A DNA stretch of 64,000 nucleotides from Sorangiineae bacterium NIC37A_2. Its GTDB lineage: Bacteria; Myxococcota_A; Polyangia; Polyangiales; Polyangiaceae. Position numbers and translations under genes: made by a program. Below the pieces are notes generated by a model. It ran no database searches and had not been told where the DNA came from. It worked only from the letters and a program-made list of their open reading frames with translations. This document shows, in pieces, positions 34,939 to 43,447 of the stretch (its first letter is position 1; every line of letters begins with the position of its first letter). The stretch lies in the NCBI GenBank assembly GCA_002085155.1, contig NASX01000006.1, positions 62,001-126,000 on the forward strand, read 5' to 3'.

Positions 34939-36627
34939 ATGATGAACAAGAATCGCACCGAGCCCCTGTCAGTCTCTGTTTTCTTCGCCGCCGAGGAGGT
35001 GACCCTCGATCTCCGCGATCGCCGCCCCGACAGCATCGCGCTGTTCGGCGGTCTCGACGAGCCCGCGCGCGACCAGCTCGCGCACGACGCGTGGGCCATC
35101 GGCCTGCGTGCTCTCTCCAACGCTCACCAAGCGGCCCAAGAATCGAAGCTGAAGGACATTGGATCGGCGCTCCTCGGCGACATCGACAAGCAGCTCAAGG
35201 TCTACGTCGAGCAGCAACAGCAGACGATCGGCGCGGTGCTCACGCGCTTCTTCGACCCCAAGGACGGCCAGGTCACGCAGCGCCTCTCGGCGTTCGTCGA
35301 CGATCAGGGCATCCTGGCGCGGCAGCTCCAGAAGTTCCTCGGCCCGCAAGGTAGCGTGCTCGCTGAGACGCTGGCCAGGCAAGTGGGCGAGAGCAGCCCG
35401 CTCTTCAAGAAGCTCTCCCCCACCGACAGCACTGGCCTGGTGAAGGTGCTGGAGGCGCAGCTCCGTGCCGTCATGGGCGAGGGGCACGCCGAGCTTTTGC
35501 GCGCGCTCGATCCGCTTGCCGAGGACGGTGCCGTGGCGCGCTTCCTCAAGAGCCTGCGTGAAGAGCTGAAGGGCGCCGACGAAGATCGCCAGAAGCAGCT
35601 CTCGGCGGCACTCGCCGCGCTCGACGCCAACGACGAGCAGTCGCTCCTGAGCCGTCTCGTGCGCGAGACGGAGCGCTCGCGCCGCGCGGTCTTGTCGGCC
35701 GTGAATCCCGAAGACCCGGCCTCACCGATGGCAATGCTGAAGGCCAGCCTCTCGAAGCTGTTGCAGGAACAGTCGGCCTCGCAGCTCGCCCTGGTGAAGC
35801 GCCAGGAGGAGCGGCAGGTGCAGTTCGAGAAGGAGGTGCGCGAGGCGCTCGTGCGCATCGAGACCAAGCGCACGCAGGAGCTGAAGAGCACACGCGGCGG
35901 GCTGGTGTTCGAAGACGAGGTGATCGCCTTCGTGCGACGCGCGACGCAGGGGGCCCCGTGTGTGTTCGACGCCACTGGTGCGACCGCGGGTATGGGCCGC
36001 AGCAAGAAGGGTGACGCCGTGGTGCGCTTCACCCAGGAGAGCGCGTTCGCGGGTGCGGGCGTGGTCTTCGAAGCCAAGCGCGACGCGAGCTACTCGGTGC
36101 AGAAAGCGCTCGACGAGCTCGATGCCGCCCGTAAAAACCGCGACGCAGCGGCGGGCGTCTTCGTCATGGCGCGGTCGCACGCGAGCGACGTGTTCCCGCG
36201 CTTCGCGCGCTACGGCAATAACGTGCTCGTCGTGTGGGATGACCAGGACCCGTGGACGGATGCCTACCTCCACGCGGCCGTGCTGCTCGGCGTCGGCCTC
36301 GTCACGCGGAGCAAGACCGTCGGCGACGAAGGCGACATCACCGCTCTGCGCGACATCGAAAAGCGCATCGAGGACGAGCTGGCCCGCCTCGAGAAGATGG
36401 AGAAGCACAGCGAGAACATCCGCAAGAACGTCGACGGCATCACTGACGAGATCCGCAAGGCGCAGAAGAAGCTCGACCTGCTGCTGCGGAAGGCCCGCAG
36501 CACGCTGACCGCGCTGAATGTGGAGGTGACGGACGAGGCGATCGAGCTCGAGAGCCCGATTGCCCTGCCGAAAGGCTCGTTCGATGCGGCCATATCAGCG
36601 CTTCCCAGCGGCGGCGAGGTTGCGTGA
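34939..36627 (+). CDS. Coiled-coil protein with DUF2130/RmuC-like PDDEXK nuclease domain
   Basis: The 562-residue protein has a beta-like start (LSVSVFFAAEEVTLDLRDR), helical and coiled-coil parts to about 315, then a nuclease-like domain. GGLVFEDEVIAF is at 320-331, KKGDAVVRF at 356-364 and VVFEAKRD at 375-382. Glu, Asp359 and Glu378-x-Lys380 fit a PDDEXK site like DUF2130 proteins. A C-terminal coiled coil (ENIRKNVDGITDEIRKAQKK) follows. The start lies about 5 nt after the predicted sigma-54 start site and lacks a ribosome site. ATG 34942 is an equal alternative. It is the likely effector of the CARF regulator; nuclease activity is inferred. Confidence 0.82.
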   Translation: MMNKNRTEPLSVSVFFAAEEVTLDLRDRRPDSIALFGGLDEPARDQLAHDAWAIGLRALSNAHQAAQESKLKDIGSALLGDIDKQLKVYVEQQQQTIGAVLTRFFDPKDGQVTQRLSAFVDDQGILARQLQKFLGPQGSVLAETLARQVGESSPLFKKLSPTDSTGLVKVLEAQLRAVMGEGHAELLRALDPLAEDGAVARFLKSLREELKGADEDRQKQLSAALAALDANDEQSLLSRLVRETERSRRAVLSAVNPEDPASPMAMLKASLSKLLQEQSASQLALVKRQEERQVQFEKEVREALVRIETKRTQELKSTRGGLVFEDEVIAFVRRATQGAPCVFDATGATAGMGRSKKGDAVVRFTQESAFAGAGVVFEAKRDASYSVQKALDELDAARKNRDAAAGVFVMARSHASDVFPRFARYGNNVLVVWDDQDPWTDAYLHAAVLLGVGLVTRSKTVGDEGDITALRDIEKRIEDELARLEKMEKHSENIRKNVDGITDEIRKAQKKLDLLLRKARSTLTALNVEVTDEAIELESPIALPKGSFDAAISALPSGGEVA

Positions 36628-36657
36628 GACTGACCGATTCGCAGGAGACCGCACGAG

Positions 36658-37020
36658 ATGCCCAAGCTCCGCCGCGATGTTCAGCCCTTGCTCGAGAGGT
36701 CGATCGATTCTCTGACCTGGGGAATTGAGCTATTCAACCGCCCCACCGACACAGCGCGATGGCATGCGGTCCCGATGCTACTCCATCACGCGTTCGAGCG
36801 CGTGTTGAAGGCTGCGATCCTCCAACGCCAGGGTCGACCCGGAGGTCACCCGCTCCGCGCTGGTGCCCGGGACGACCGCGGAGGCTTTCGCGCCCTCGCG
36901 AACGACAAACCACGACGCTTACGGTGTGAGAGCTTTGTCACCACCGCACCTTCCACATCCCGCCCCCCGTGCAGGAGCCACAGTGCTGCAGGCTTTTCCA
37001 TTCGTACTCCGCGCCAATGA
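36658..37020 (+). pseudogene. Truncated DUF3644-like gene
   Basis: The frame begins well (MPKLRRDVQPLLERSIDSL, then FNRPTDTARWHAVPMLLHHAFERVLKAAI), resembling the N-terminus of DUF3644 helical proteins. After about residue 62 it turns into Arg/Pro-rich noise and runs into the antisense gene ending at 36938. It lies 30 bp after the nuclease gene and may once have been the second gene of that sigma-54 operon. The family call is tentative; truncation is clear from composition. Confidence 0.5.
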
Positions 37021-38347
37021 TCCGAGCGAGTCCCTTTTTCGCCTTGTCTGCCTTCTCGGTACTTTGCCAGGAGTTGTGTCCACAATCGCCAACACGGAGG
37101 AAAACATCATGAGAGGGGCTTGAGTAACGCTTCTTATAGAAACGTACCTCGCCGGGCTGGGGCAGCCTCTCGTCATCCTGCTCTGGAGCATCTGGCTCAA
37201 CCTCTGCGGTCTCATTAGCACTCGCCTTCGCCTGCCCCAGTTGGAAGATGAGTCCTTGCTTTTCGGACTCGAGGCGTTGGACCTCCACGCGCAGTCGCTC
37301 GATCTCTTCGTCGCGGGCCGACAGATCACGCCGGAGCTGGTCGTTGTCGGCCGCGTAGGAATCGGCAATGGCCCTGAACTCCTCGAGCGAGGTCGCTTTG
37401 GCTTTCGTTTCTTCGAGTATGGCAGCCTTGGCTTGCAATTCGGTCAGTTCTCGGCGCGCGTTCGCTCCTCGAATGTCATCTATCTCCTTCGGGCGGACCA
37501 CACTCGCAGCTGAGGCGCTCATGATCGTCCTCCGGAGCTGCCGCCGGATGCGTTCCAACGCGAGCCGCTCGTCTCCCTCAAGGCCATGAAGCCTCGTGGC
37601 CATCCAGAGGGGGTGTCGGTACGGCTCGTCTCGGCTTGAAAGCCGCGGCCAGTAGATGCGAACTGCGCCGTCGTAACAGGAGAAGGGCTTGCCGAGCCTA
37701 TCCGTGAGCGCCCATGACGCGTCCTCGTCAACTGCATAGACATTGGCGACGCCTGCAAGATCGCGTGCGAGCTTCTCGTCGAGCCCACGTAGAACGGGGT
37801 TCCCATTGACCCTCGAGACGACAACGAAAGGCACGGTGCGTTCGGGGGTCAGAATCTCAAGCGCGAGCGACTCGCCAGCGTCGAAGCCATCAACGTTTGA
37901 TAGCTCCCGCAGGCGAGAGGCGCCGTGGTACAACGGGCCGAGTTCATCGAGCAGATCACGGACGACCCCTGGACACTTCGGGTCGACATCGATACGCGTG
38001 ATGGCTGTCGAGACCGAACCAACCTCCATCGTGACAAATGCGACAACGCTCTTGTGTCCGACCGTCACCGACACGGTCGTTACGAACTTGCGCCCTTCCT
38101 TTGTCACTTCCACTAGTTCGTACATGCGCCACGACCGCTCGCCGTCGATCGCGTCGACCATTCGGTAGCTGGCGTCACTTCTGTCAACCGCAACATAGGT
38201 TCCGCGGCCATCGACCAAGGGCGCAGCCCCCTTGCTCGCCAGCCAGCGTTCGATCACGGCACGAATGCGCTCCCCTTCGGCCTTCCTGGCATCCGACCAC
38301 TGCAGGTGGTTTGTTCGTTCGAGAAGGTAGGCTGCGATTCTCTGCAT
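36938..38347 (-). CDS. Unknown 469-aa coiled-coil protein with Cys-rich C-terminus
   Basis: The family is not recognised. Residues 1-280 look globular with beta stretches (FVTTVSVTVGHKSVVAFVTMEV in two strands). Residues 300-385 are a coiled coil (DNDQLRRDLSARDEEIERLR). The C-terminal 75 residues contain VGDCGHNSWQ and LQHCGSCTGGGMWKVRW, which could bind a metal or DNA. It is a lone gene, convergent with the truncated DUF3644-like gene, inside the defence region. A defence role is inferred only from place. Confidence 0.78.
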   Translation of the reverse strand: MQRIAAYLLERTNHLQWSDARKAEGERIRAVIERWLASKGAAPLVDGRGTYVAVDRSDASYRMVDAIDGERSWRMYELVEVTKEGRKFVTTVSVTVGHKSVVAFVTMEVGSVSTAITRIDVDPKCPGVVRDLLDELGPLYHGASRLRELSNVDGFDAGESLALEILTPERTVPFVVVSRVNGNPVLRGLDEKLARDLAGVANVYAVDEDASWALTDRLGKPFSCYDGAVRIYWPRLSSRDEPYRHPLWMATRLHGLEGDERLALERIRRQLRRTIMSASAASVVRPKEIDDIRGANARRELTELQAKAAILEETKAKATSLEEFRAIADSYAADNDQLRRDLSARDEEIERLRVEVQRLESEKQGLIFQLGQAKASANETAEVEPDAPEQDDERLPQPGEVRFYKKRYSSPSHDVFLRVGDCGHNSWQSTEKADKAKKGLARIIGAEYEWKSLQHCGSCTGGGMWKVRW

Positions 38348-38536
38348 AGGTCCTCTGCGGTTGGCCGACGGCCCCTGATCCTAATGGATCAGGCCTCCCC
38401 ATGTCCCCTCCGAACGCGGGTGCCGGCTTTGCCCCTGCGGAGGTCGACGCATGCCCGACACTGCCAAGCCGCGCGAGCCCGTGGGCCCCGCCCACGAGCA
38501 GGGGCCGCCGAGGGCTCGTCCGTGGCTTCGCTCTAG
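38348..38536. other. Non-coding stretch with no recognised feature
   Basis: It contains an 11-bp hairpin (CCTGATCC-TAAT-GGATCAGG near 38375-38394) and short Pro/Arg-rich frames (MPDTAKPREPVGPAHEQ from 38451). I see no gene that I can support. The hairpin may be a remnant terminator. Confidence 0.5.
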
Positions 38537-38638
38537 CGGAAGGGCGACGAGCCAGTGGTGTGGCCGCGCGACCTGAACGCGCCCTCCAGCGACAAGCCCG
38601 AGTGCGGCACCGACCCAGAGGGGCTGCGCGATGTCTGA
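38537..38638 (+). pseudogene. 3' end of a phage tail/baseplate gene
   Basis: A frame reading KGDEPVVWPRDLNAPSS and then CGTDPEGLRDV ends in a TGA that overlaps the next ATG by 8 bp. Only about 34 codons remain before an in-frame TAG. It is probably the tail of a baseplate gene that preceded the tail-protein-I-like gene. Confidence 0.4.
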
Positions 38639-38953
38639 CCGCCGCGAAGCCGCCATCACCATGCGCGCCGTGTCCTCGCCGCGAGCGCCGGTCTGCGCAC
38701 CGAGTCCGCGGAGGTCGAGGAGACCATCTGGGGCTCGCTCGGCCCCTCCGACCGCTTCGCCCGCTACGCCTTCAACGTCGAGGTGGCGCGCATCCTCACG
38801 GCGCGCGAACGCCAACAGCTCCGCGCGATCGTCGAGTACCTGAAGCCCGCGCACACGCACTTCGTGGATCTCGTCGAGCCGCTGCCGCCGGTGCTGCCGA
38901 ACCACTGGGAGTTGGGCCTCAGCGACCTGGGGGAGACCACGGACCTACACTGA
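38631..38953 (+). pseudogene. Tail protein I/YmfQ-like remnant with frameshift
   Basis: It starts as MSDRREAAITMRAVSS in one frame and continues in another from about 38670 as EVEETIWGSLGPSDRFARYA, then LRAIVEYLKPAHTHFVDLVE and NHWELGLSDLG. The second part looks like the C-terminus of phage tail proteins that end in a PAHTH-type segment. The N-terminal half is missing or shifted. It confirms that this strand once held a tail module leading into the fibre gene at 39.5 kb. Confidence 0.55.
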
Positions 38954-39409
38954 CTTCTTCACGGCTTCGCGCAGCCTGGTACAGGCCGCGTGGAACTCAT
39001 CGATGATGTGCTCCGCGTCCAGGAGAGCCGCCTTCACCGCCGGATCCATCGCGGGATCGTGAGCTGGATGCTGGGTCACCCACGCTTCGATCCGCTCGAT
39101 CCGTCTTCGGCGTTCTACGTCATCCGGGCATTTTTCCTGGAGGAACGCGCGCCAGGGTTGATCTCGCTTCTCGTCGCCGTTGCACCGCGCGCACGCCAAG
39201 ACACGGTTCATCGGCCCATTTCCGCCACCGCTCTCGAGGTGATCGAGGTGACCCGTTCTGCTCGCACGGTCGATGTGAACAGCGCAGTAGGCGCAGCTCG
39301 CGTCGAAGTGCCTCCAGAGGGCGTCCTCCAAGGCAGGCGTCAGGCAGGGGTCGACGATCTCCGAGAGCGTCCGGCGCATGATGTTCTTCGCCTGAGAGAC
39401 AGTGGGCAC
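38945..39409 (-). CDS. HNH endonuclease-like protein
   Basis: The 154-residue protein has a classic HNH/zinc layout: CAYCAVH, then GHLDHLESGGGNGPMNRVLACARCNGDEK in two blocks, with two CxxC pairs and the catalytic His in LDH. The C-terminus is helical. GTG 39409 has GAGGA 5-6 bp upstream; ATG 39379 (144 aa) is an alternative. The track's 706-residue start is an antisense artefact. It is inserted against the direction of the phage tail genes and may be a homing-type or phage-borne HNH enzyme. Confidence 0.8.
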   Translation of the reverse strand: MPTVSQAKNIMRRTLSEIVDPCLTPALEDALWRHFDASCAYCAVHIDRASRTGHLDHLESGGGNGPMNRVLACARCNGDEKRDQPWRAFLQEKCPDDVERRRRIERIEAWVTQHPAHDPAMDPAVKAALLDAEHIIDEFHAACTRLREAVKKSV

Positions 39410-39526
39410 TGGGTCCTCGTGAGCTGGGCGGTCGCCACCATCTAACGCCCATCCGCTTGTCCCCGCCAGCCGCTGCTGCCGGCTTTGCCTCCCTGGAGAG
39501 CCACGTGGGCGCTCCGAGGCAAGGAC

Positions 39527-41431
39527 ATGGCCGATCGCGTCGACTTCTACTTCCGCCAGCGCGTCACCGAGGCCGAGCTCGACCTCGCGTTCGCCTTGCT
39601 CGAGAAGGCCGACCGGGACCTCGCCGCCGATCTGAACATCTACGGCATCGTCTCCGGTGCCGTTCCGGCGCCGCACTCGCCGGTCCCCGACCTGACCGTG
39701 GACCTCACGGCTCCGGCGCGGGCCTACGACAACCTCGGTCAGCGCATGTTCTTCGGGACCGGGCAGACCGTCGACTGCGCCGTCGACCTCGTGGGCATCC
39801 CGACCGACGTGGCCACGGTCGGCAACGAGCGCTGGCTCGGCATCTTCCTTCGCTTCAAGCGCCAGCTCTCCGACCCGCGCACGGACGGCAACTCGCAGCA
39901 GGTGTTCTTCCGGCGTGACGAGTCGTTCGAGCTCGTCGTGCGCCAGGCGCCCGAGGGCGCCATCGGCGTCGCGCCGAAGCCCGCGCTCCAGGCGGACGAG
40001 CTGCTCCTCTGCGACGTGCGCCGCCGCCCGGGGCAGACGCAGATCCTCGTCGCCGACCTCGACACCTCGCGCCGGCAGGCGTTCATCTTCGCGCAAGGCA
40101 CCTCGGTGGCCGTGACCACCGGGACGTGGAGCATCCTCCAGCCGCTCGCCGCGACCGTGCAGGCGGCGTTCGATGAGGCAGACGCCGAGCTGCGCGACCA
40201 CTTCACCGCCGTCGCCCGGCGCCACGCCGCGACCGCCATCGACTACGCGCCGCACGGGTTCGTGGGCGCGGGCAACGTGCAGGCCGCCGTCGACGAGCTG
40301 ATCGACGACCTCGCGACCGGAGCGGTGGGCAGCTCCGGTGCCTCGCGCGTCGGCGTGGATGCGGCGGCGGGCGCGCCGAACGCGCTCCCTGCGGGCTCCG
40401 TCAAGAGCCAGCTCGCGCAGCTCCTCGGCTTCCTGAACACGCACGTGAGCGCGCCGACCGGTGCGCACAACGCGGCGGCCATCGCGGCGACGCCGCACAA
40501 CAACGTCGCCGGTACGAACGTCCAGGCGCAGCTCCAGGAGATCGTGACGGACCTCGTTGCGACCGGAGCAGCATCGCCGGGCGCGGGGCTCGTCGGCGTC
40601 GACGCCATCGCGGGCGCACCCACGGCCATCGGCGCGGGCACGGTGCGCGCCGCCCTCGTGACCCTGCTCGGCGGGCTCAACGGCCACGTGAACCAGGCGA
40701 GCGGCGCGCACGCCGCGTCGGCTGTCTCGGTCGCCGATTCCGGCAACAACCTCAACGCCGCGAACGTCGAGGCCGCACTCGCCGAGATCCTCGACGCCGT
40801 CGAGGGCGACCACTTCCGAGGCAACGAGGCGAACGCCGGCCAGCATCGCGCGATCCGCCAGCCGCCGCTCGGAGGCACGAAGGCGCTCATCCTCGACTCG
40901 AACGCCTCCGGCGCAGCGGCGACGCACCTCCGCATCTACGCGGACGGATCCTCGGTCTGGTTCACGCTGAACGCGTCCTGGGACGGCGCGCAGTGGGTGC
41001 GCGACTCGGGCGGTACCTTCTGCGGCGCGTTCCGCTTCGCGCGCAACGAGATCGAGTTCCTCCACGAGGACTCGTTCGCAGCGACGTTCATGACCTGGAC
41101 GCGCACGTGGCGGCTCCCGATGAGCAGCACCGTCAACTCCGCGTTCGAGCTGACGGGGACGGTGCGTGAGGTCGGCCGCGTCGGAATGGAGTGGTCCAAC
41201 GCCGACAGCGCCACGCGCACGCTCGCTGGTGGCGGCTCGGTGACGTTCCGCAACCGGTTCCCAGCGACGCCGTCGTCGATCACGTTCAGCGCGCTGAACA
41301 CGAGCAGCGGTTTCTCAGGGAGCCCCTCGTCGTACTTCGCCGACCGCGATGGGTTCGGCGTCTTCAGCTACCAGACCATGGCGAGCCTCTCCACGGTCTG
41401 GTGGTTCGGCACGTACACCGCGATCGCGTGA
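39527..41431 (+). CDS. Phage tail fibre / baseplate appendage protein
   Basis: The 634-residue protein has an N-terminal baseplate-type domain (VDFYFRQRVTEAELDLAFAL, NIYGIVSGA) of about 220 residues. Three repeat units of roughly 80-110 residues follow, each with an NVQAAVDELIDDL-like helix (NVQAQLQEIVTDL, NVEAALAEILDAV). A C-terminal beta-rich domain (FELTGTVREVGRVGMEW, VWWFGTYTAIA) probably binds the receptor. ATG 39527 (MADRVDF) follows GGCAAGGAC; the track start is 14 codons earlier. It probably trimerises and decides host range. Confidence 0.8.
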   Translation: MADRVDFYFRQRVTEAELDLAFALLEKADRDLAADLNIYGIVSGAVPAPHSPVPDLTVDLTAPARAYDNLGQRMFFGTGQTVDCAVDLVGIPTDVATVGNERWLGIFLRFKRQLSDPRTDGNSQQVFFRRDESFELVVRQAPEGAIGVAPKPALQADELLLCDVRRRPGQTQILVADLDTSRRQAFIFAQGTSVAVTTGTWSILQPLAATVQAAFDEADAELRDHFTAVARRHAATAIDYAPHGFVGAGNVQAAVDELIDDLATGAVGSSGASRVGVDAAAGAPNALPAGSVKSQLAQLLGFLNTHVSAPTGAHNAAAIAATPHNNVAGTNVQAQLQEIVTDLVATGAASPGAGLVGVDAIAGAPTAIGAGTVRAALVTLLGGLNGHVNQASGAHAASAVSVADSGNNLNAANVEAALAEILDAVEGDHFRGNEANAGQHRAIRQPPLGGTKALILDSNASGAAATHLRIYADGSSVWFTLNASWDGAQWVRDSGGTFCGAFRFARNEIEFLHEDSFAATFMTWTRTWRLPMSSTVNSAFELTGTVREVGRVGMEWSNADSATRTLAGGGSVTFRNRFPATPSSITFSALNTSSGFSGSPSSYFADRDGFGVFSYQTMASLSTVWWFGTYTAIA

Positions 41432-41440
41432 GGAGCACCG

Positions 41441-41866
41441 ATGGCCATCCAGGAGATCACCGACGTCGAGATCGTCCAGCGCTGCGCGGGCTGTGATCGC
41501 GAGAACCGAGTCGCGCTCGCGAACCTCGCGGTGGGCGTCGAGCACGCCGAGCAGGTCGAGGACGGTGTGGTCCCGCTGCCCGAGTGCCCAACGTGTCGCT
41601 CGCGGGAGTTCCTGGTGCGCTCGCCTGCGAGCGAGCAGGCGCACCCGTCACAGGGCAGCTCCGGGCACCTCCACCGGCTCATGGTCGACGAGCTGCACTC
41701 GCAGCTCGTGAAGAAGGGCCGCGTCGTCGAACGCCTCGTGGGCAAGGTCGAGCAGATCGTCACCAAGCCCATCGCCACCGAGGTCAGGGCCCGCTTCTTC
41801 GACAAGGGACTGAAGCTGCCGGTGCGTGCCGTCGAGGAACTCCAGGGCAAGGAGCCTGGCCAGTGA
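41441..41866 (+). CDS. Phage zinc-ribbon hypothetical protein
   Basis: The 141-residue protein has two Cys pairs, CAGCDRENRVAL and CPTCRSREFL, spaced as a zinc ribbon, followed by a helical region (LVKKGRVVERLVGKVEQIV). The family is not known to me. It lies 9 bp after the fibre gene and overlaps the amidase GTG by 4 bp, so it belongs to the fibre-lysis operon. A role in fibre assembly or lysis control is possible. Confidence 0.75.
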   Translation: MAIQEITDVEIVQRCAGCDRENRVALANLAVGVEHAEQVEDGVVPLPECPTCRSREFLVRSPASEQAHPSQGSSGHLHRLMVDELHSQLVKKGRVVERLVGKVEQIVTKPIATEVRARFFDKGLKLPVRAVEELQGKEPGQ

Positions 41867-42600
41867 GCGGCGGCTTCATCGTCGGCGGCAAGGCCACGTG
41901 CCCGGTCGAGGGACTCTCGATCCGCACGTTCGCCGACGACGGCGTCCATCGCTTCCCCTCGAAGGGCAAGCGAGCTCGCGCGGTCGAGCTCGTCATCCAC
42001 GAGACCGTCACGCGCAGCGTCGACTCGACCATCGCGGTCTTGAAGAAGCGCGGGCTCAGCGTCCACCTCGTGATGGACGCTGACGGAGCGCTCACGCAGC
42101 ACGGCGATCTCGCGACGGACATCCTGTGGCACGCGAGCCAGCACAACGGCGCGTCGTTCGGCGTCGAGGTCGTGAACCCGTACTACCCGAGCTACCTGAA
42201 GCCGGGCCTGCCGTGGTCGCGCGTCATCAAGGCCCCATGGGCGCACAAGGGCGAGTACGTGCTGCCGACGCCCGCCCAGGCTGAGGCCGTCGCCGCACTC
42301 GTGCGGTGGGCGACGAGCGCGCCCGCGCCCGGCATCGCCGTGCCGCGCGTGTGGCCGGGGCTCCGCGACGGACGCTTCGCGCTCGGCCTCGTGGACGCGG
42401 CCGCGAAGGCGCCGCTGCCGGGTGTGCTTGCGCACCAGTACTTCGGGCACGCCGACGGCTCGATGCTCGTCCTCTACGCGTGGCTGCCCATCGAGGCCGG
42501 GCTCGCACCGGACATCGCGTTCGAGGAAGCGGTGAAGCGCGCGACCGGTGTGCGCCGCGCTGACGTCCGAGACCTGCTGCCCACGCCCGCCGTGGCCTGA
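41863..42600 (+). CDS. N-acetylmuramoyl-L-alanine amidase, phage endolysin type
   Basis: The 245-residue protein has an Amidase_2 fold with VIHETVTRS (first zinc His), LTQHGDLATDILWHASQHN, and SFGVEVVNPY. It would cut the amide between MurNAc and the peptide stem. No signal peptide is visible, so release should need the holin-like protein encoded 15 bp downstream. The GTG start overlaps the previous stop (GTGA). The C-terminal half (PIEAGLAPDIAFEEAVKRATG) may bind the wall or close the domain. Confidence 0.85.
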   Translation: MSGGFIVGGKATCPVEGLSIRTFADDGVHRFPSKGKRARAVELVIHETVTRSVDSTIAVLKKRGLSVHLVMDADGALTQHGDLATDILWHASQHNGASFGVEVVNPYYPSYLKPGLPWSRVIKAPWAHKGEYVLPTPAQAEAVAALVRWATSAPAPGIAVPRVWPGLRDGRFALGLVDAAAKAPLPGVLAHQYFGHADGSMLVLYAWLPIEAGLAPDIAFEEAVKRATGVRRADVRDLLPTPAVA

Positions 42601-42615
42601 CCCGAGGAGAACGAG

Positions 42616-42852
42616 ATGCAGGACTTCACCAGCGTTGCGACGTGGCTTCAGGCGACCGGGCCCTACGGGCTCGTCGCCGTCTTGGCGTGGGCATTCTGGA
42701 GGGTGAACGAGAAGAAGGACGCCCAGCTCCGCGAGCTGTTCGACAAGGTGGCCGAGATGGGCCGCGCGCAAACGGAGGCCGTGACCAAGGTCGAGGCCGC
42801 ACTCGTCGCGCTCAAGGACGCCATCGAGGACATGCACGACAAGGCGGCGTGA
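42616..42852 (+). CDS. Small holin-like membrane protein
   Basis: The 78-residue protein has one membrane segment (GPYGLVAVLAWAFWRV) followed by a coiled-coil tail (LRELFDKVAEMGRAQTEAV). It lies 15 bp after the amidase with GAGGAGAACGAG before the ATG. Size, topology and place fit a holin or lysis accessory protein. Sequence alone does not prove it. Confidence 0.65.
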   Translation: MQDFTSVATWLQATGPYGLVAVLAWAFWRVNEKKDAQLRELFDKVAEMGRAQTEAVTKVEAALVALKDAIEDMHDKAA

Positions 42853-42924
42853 GGACCACGCGCGGAGTTCTCGCGAGGTAACGCGGGCTTCCGCGCGCCA
42901 GCACGATTTCTCGCTTCTTCGCCT

Positions 42925-42954
42925 TGGAAGGTCGCCAGAAGGAAGCCTGTATGT
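42925..42954 (+). promoter_or_regulatory. Phage promoter-like element, copy 1
   Basis: TTGGAA, 18 nt, TGTATG. The spacer ends in GGAAGCC, as in the copies at 43391 and 44820. It precedes the small gene at 43070. Confidence 0.5.
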
Positions 42955-43069
42955 CGTCGCGCCTCGAACTGCACGGAGTCCACGCAGTGGACGAAGTGCA
43001 GTGAGAGCCACGGAGCGCAGCGAAGTGAACGGGGCGCACCGCACGGACCACCCCGACGGAGACGACGAC

Positions 43070-43345
43070 ATGAAGGTGAGCGAGCTGATCGAGTTGCTGG
43101 AGGAGCAGGACCCGGACGCCGAGGTCCTCGTGATGTCCCAGCCCAACTGGCCGTTCGAGCTGAGCCTCGCAGGCGTGACGACGCGCGAGGAGATGCTCCG
43201 CGCCGATCGCGACGAGGACGGCGATGGCGACGAAGACGAGGAGTCCCGCCTCGAGCGCGGCACCGCCAAGAACGACGTCTTCCTCGTCGAGGGGGAACAG
43301 CTCCGCTACGGCTCGAAGACCGCGTGGAGCGTGGCCACGCGTTGA
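43070..43345 (+). CDS. Small acidic phage-type protein
   Basis: The 91-residue protein starts MKVSELIELLEEQDPDAEVL, a pattern seen in many small phage and plasmid proteins. A very acidic stretch (DRDEDGDGDEDEESRLE) follows. ATG 43070 is preferred because the conserved pattern begins there; the track start lies 23 codons upstream. A promoter-like element lies 116 bp upstream. Function is unknown. Confidence 0.7.
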   Translation: MKVSELIELLEEQDPDAEVLVMSQPNWPFELSLAGVTTREEMLRADRDEDGDGDEDEESRLERGTAKNDVFLVEGEQLRYGSKTAWSVATR

Positions 43346-43390
43346 GCGCGAACGCGGTTCCGAGCGAGGTCGATTCTTCACGGAATGACC

Positions 43391-43420
43391 TTGCTGGGAG
43401 CGCGAACGGAAGCCTGTATG
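43391..43420 (+). promoter_or_regulatory. Phage promoter-like element, copy 2
   Basis: TTGCTG, 18 nt, TGTATG, with spacer ending GAACGGAAGCC. It lies 27 bp before the ATG at 43448. Confidence 0.5.
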
Positions 43421-43447
43421 GCGAAGCGAGCAACGCGGAGGACCACG

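Noticed and set aside
38945-41065. 706-residue minus-strand ORF
   Set aside because: Only the last 154 codons are a gene (HNH). The rest is antisense to the tail-fibre gene, with Arg/Val/Glu-rich shadow composition.
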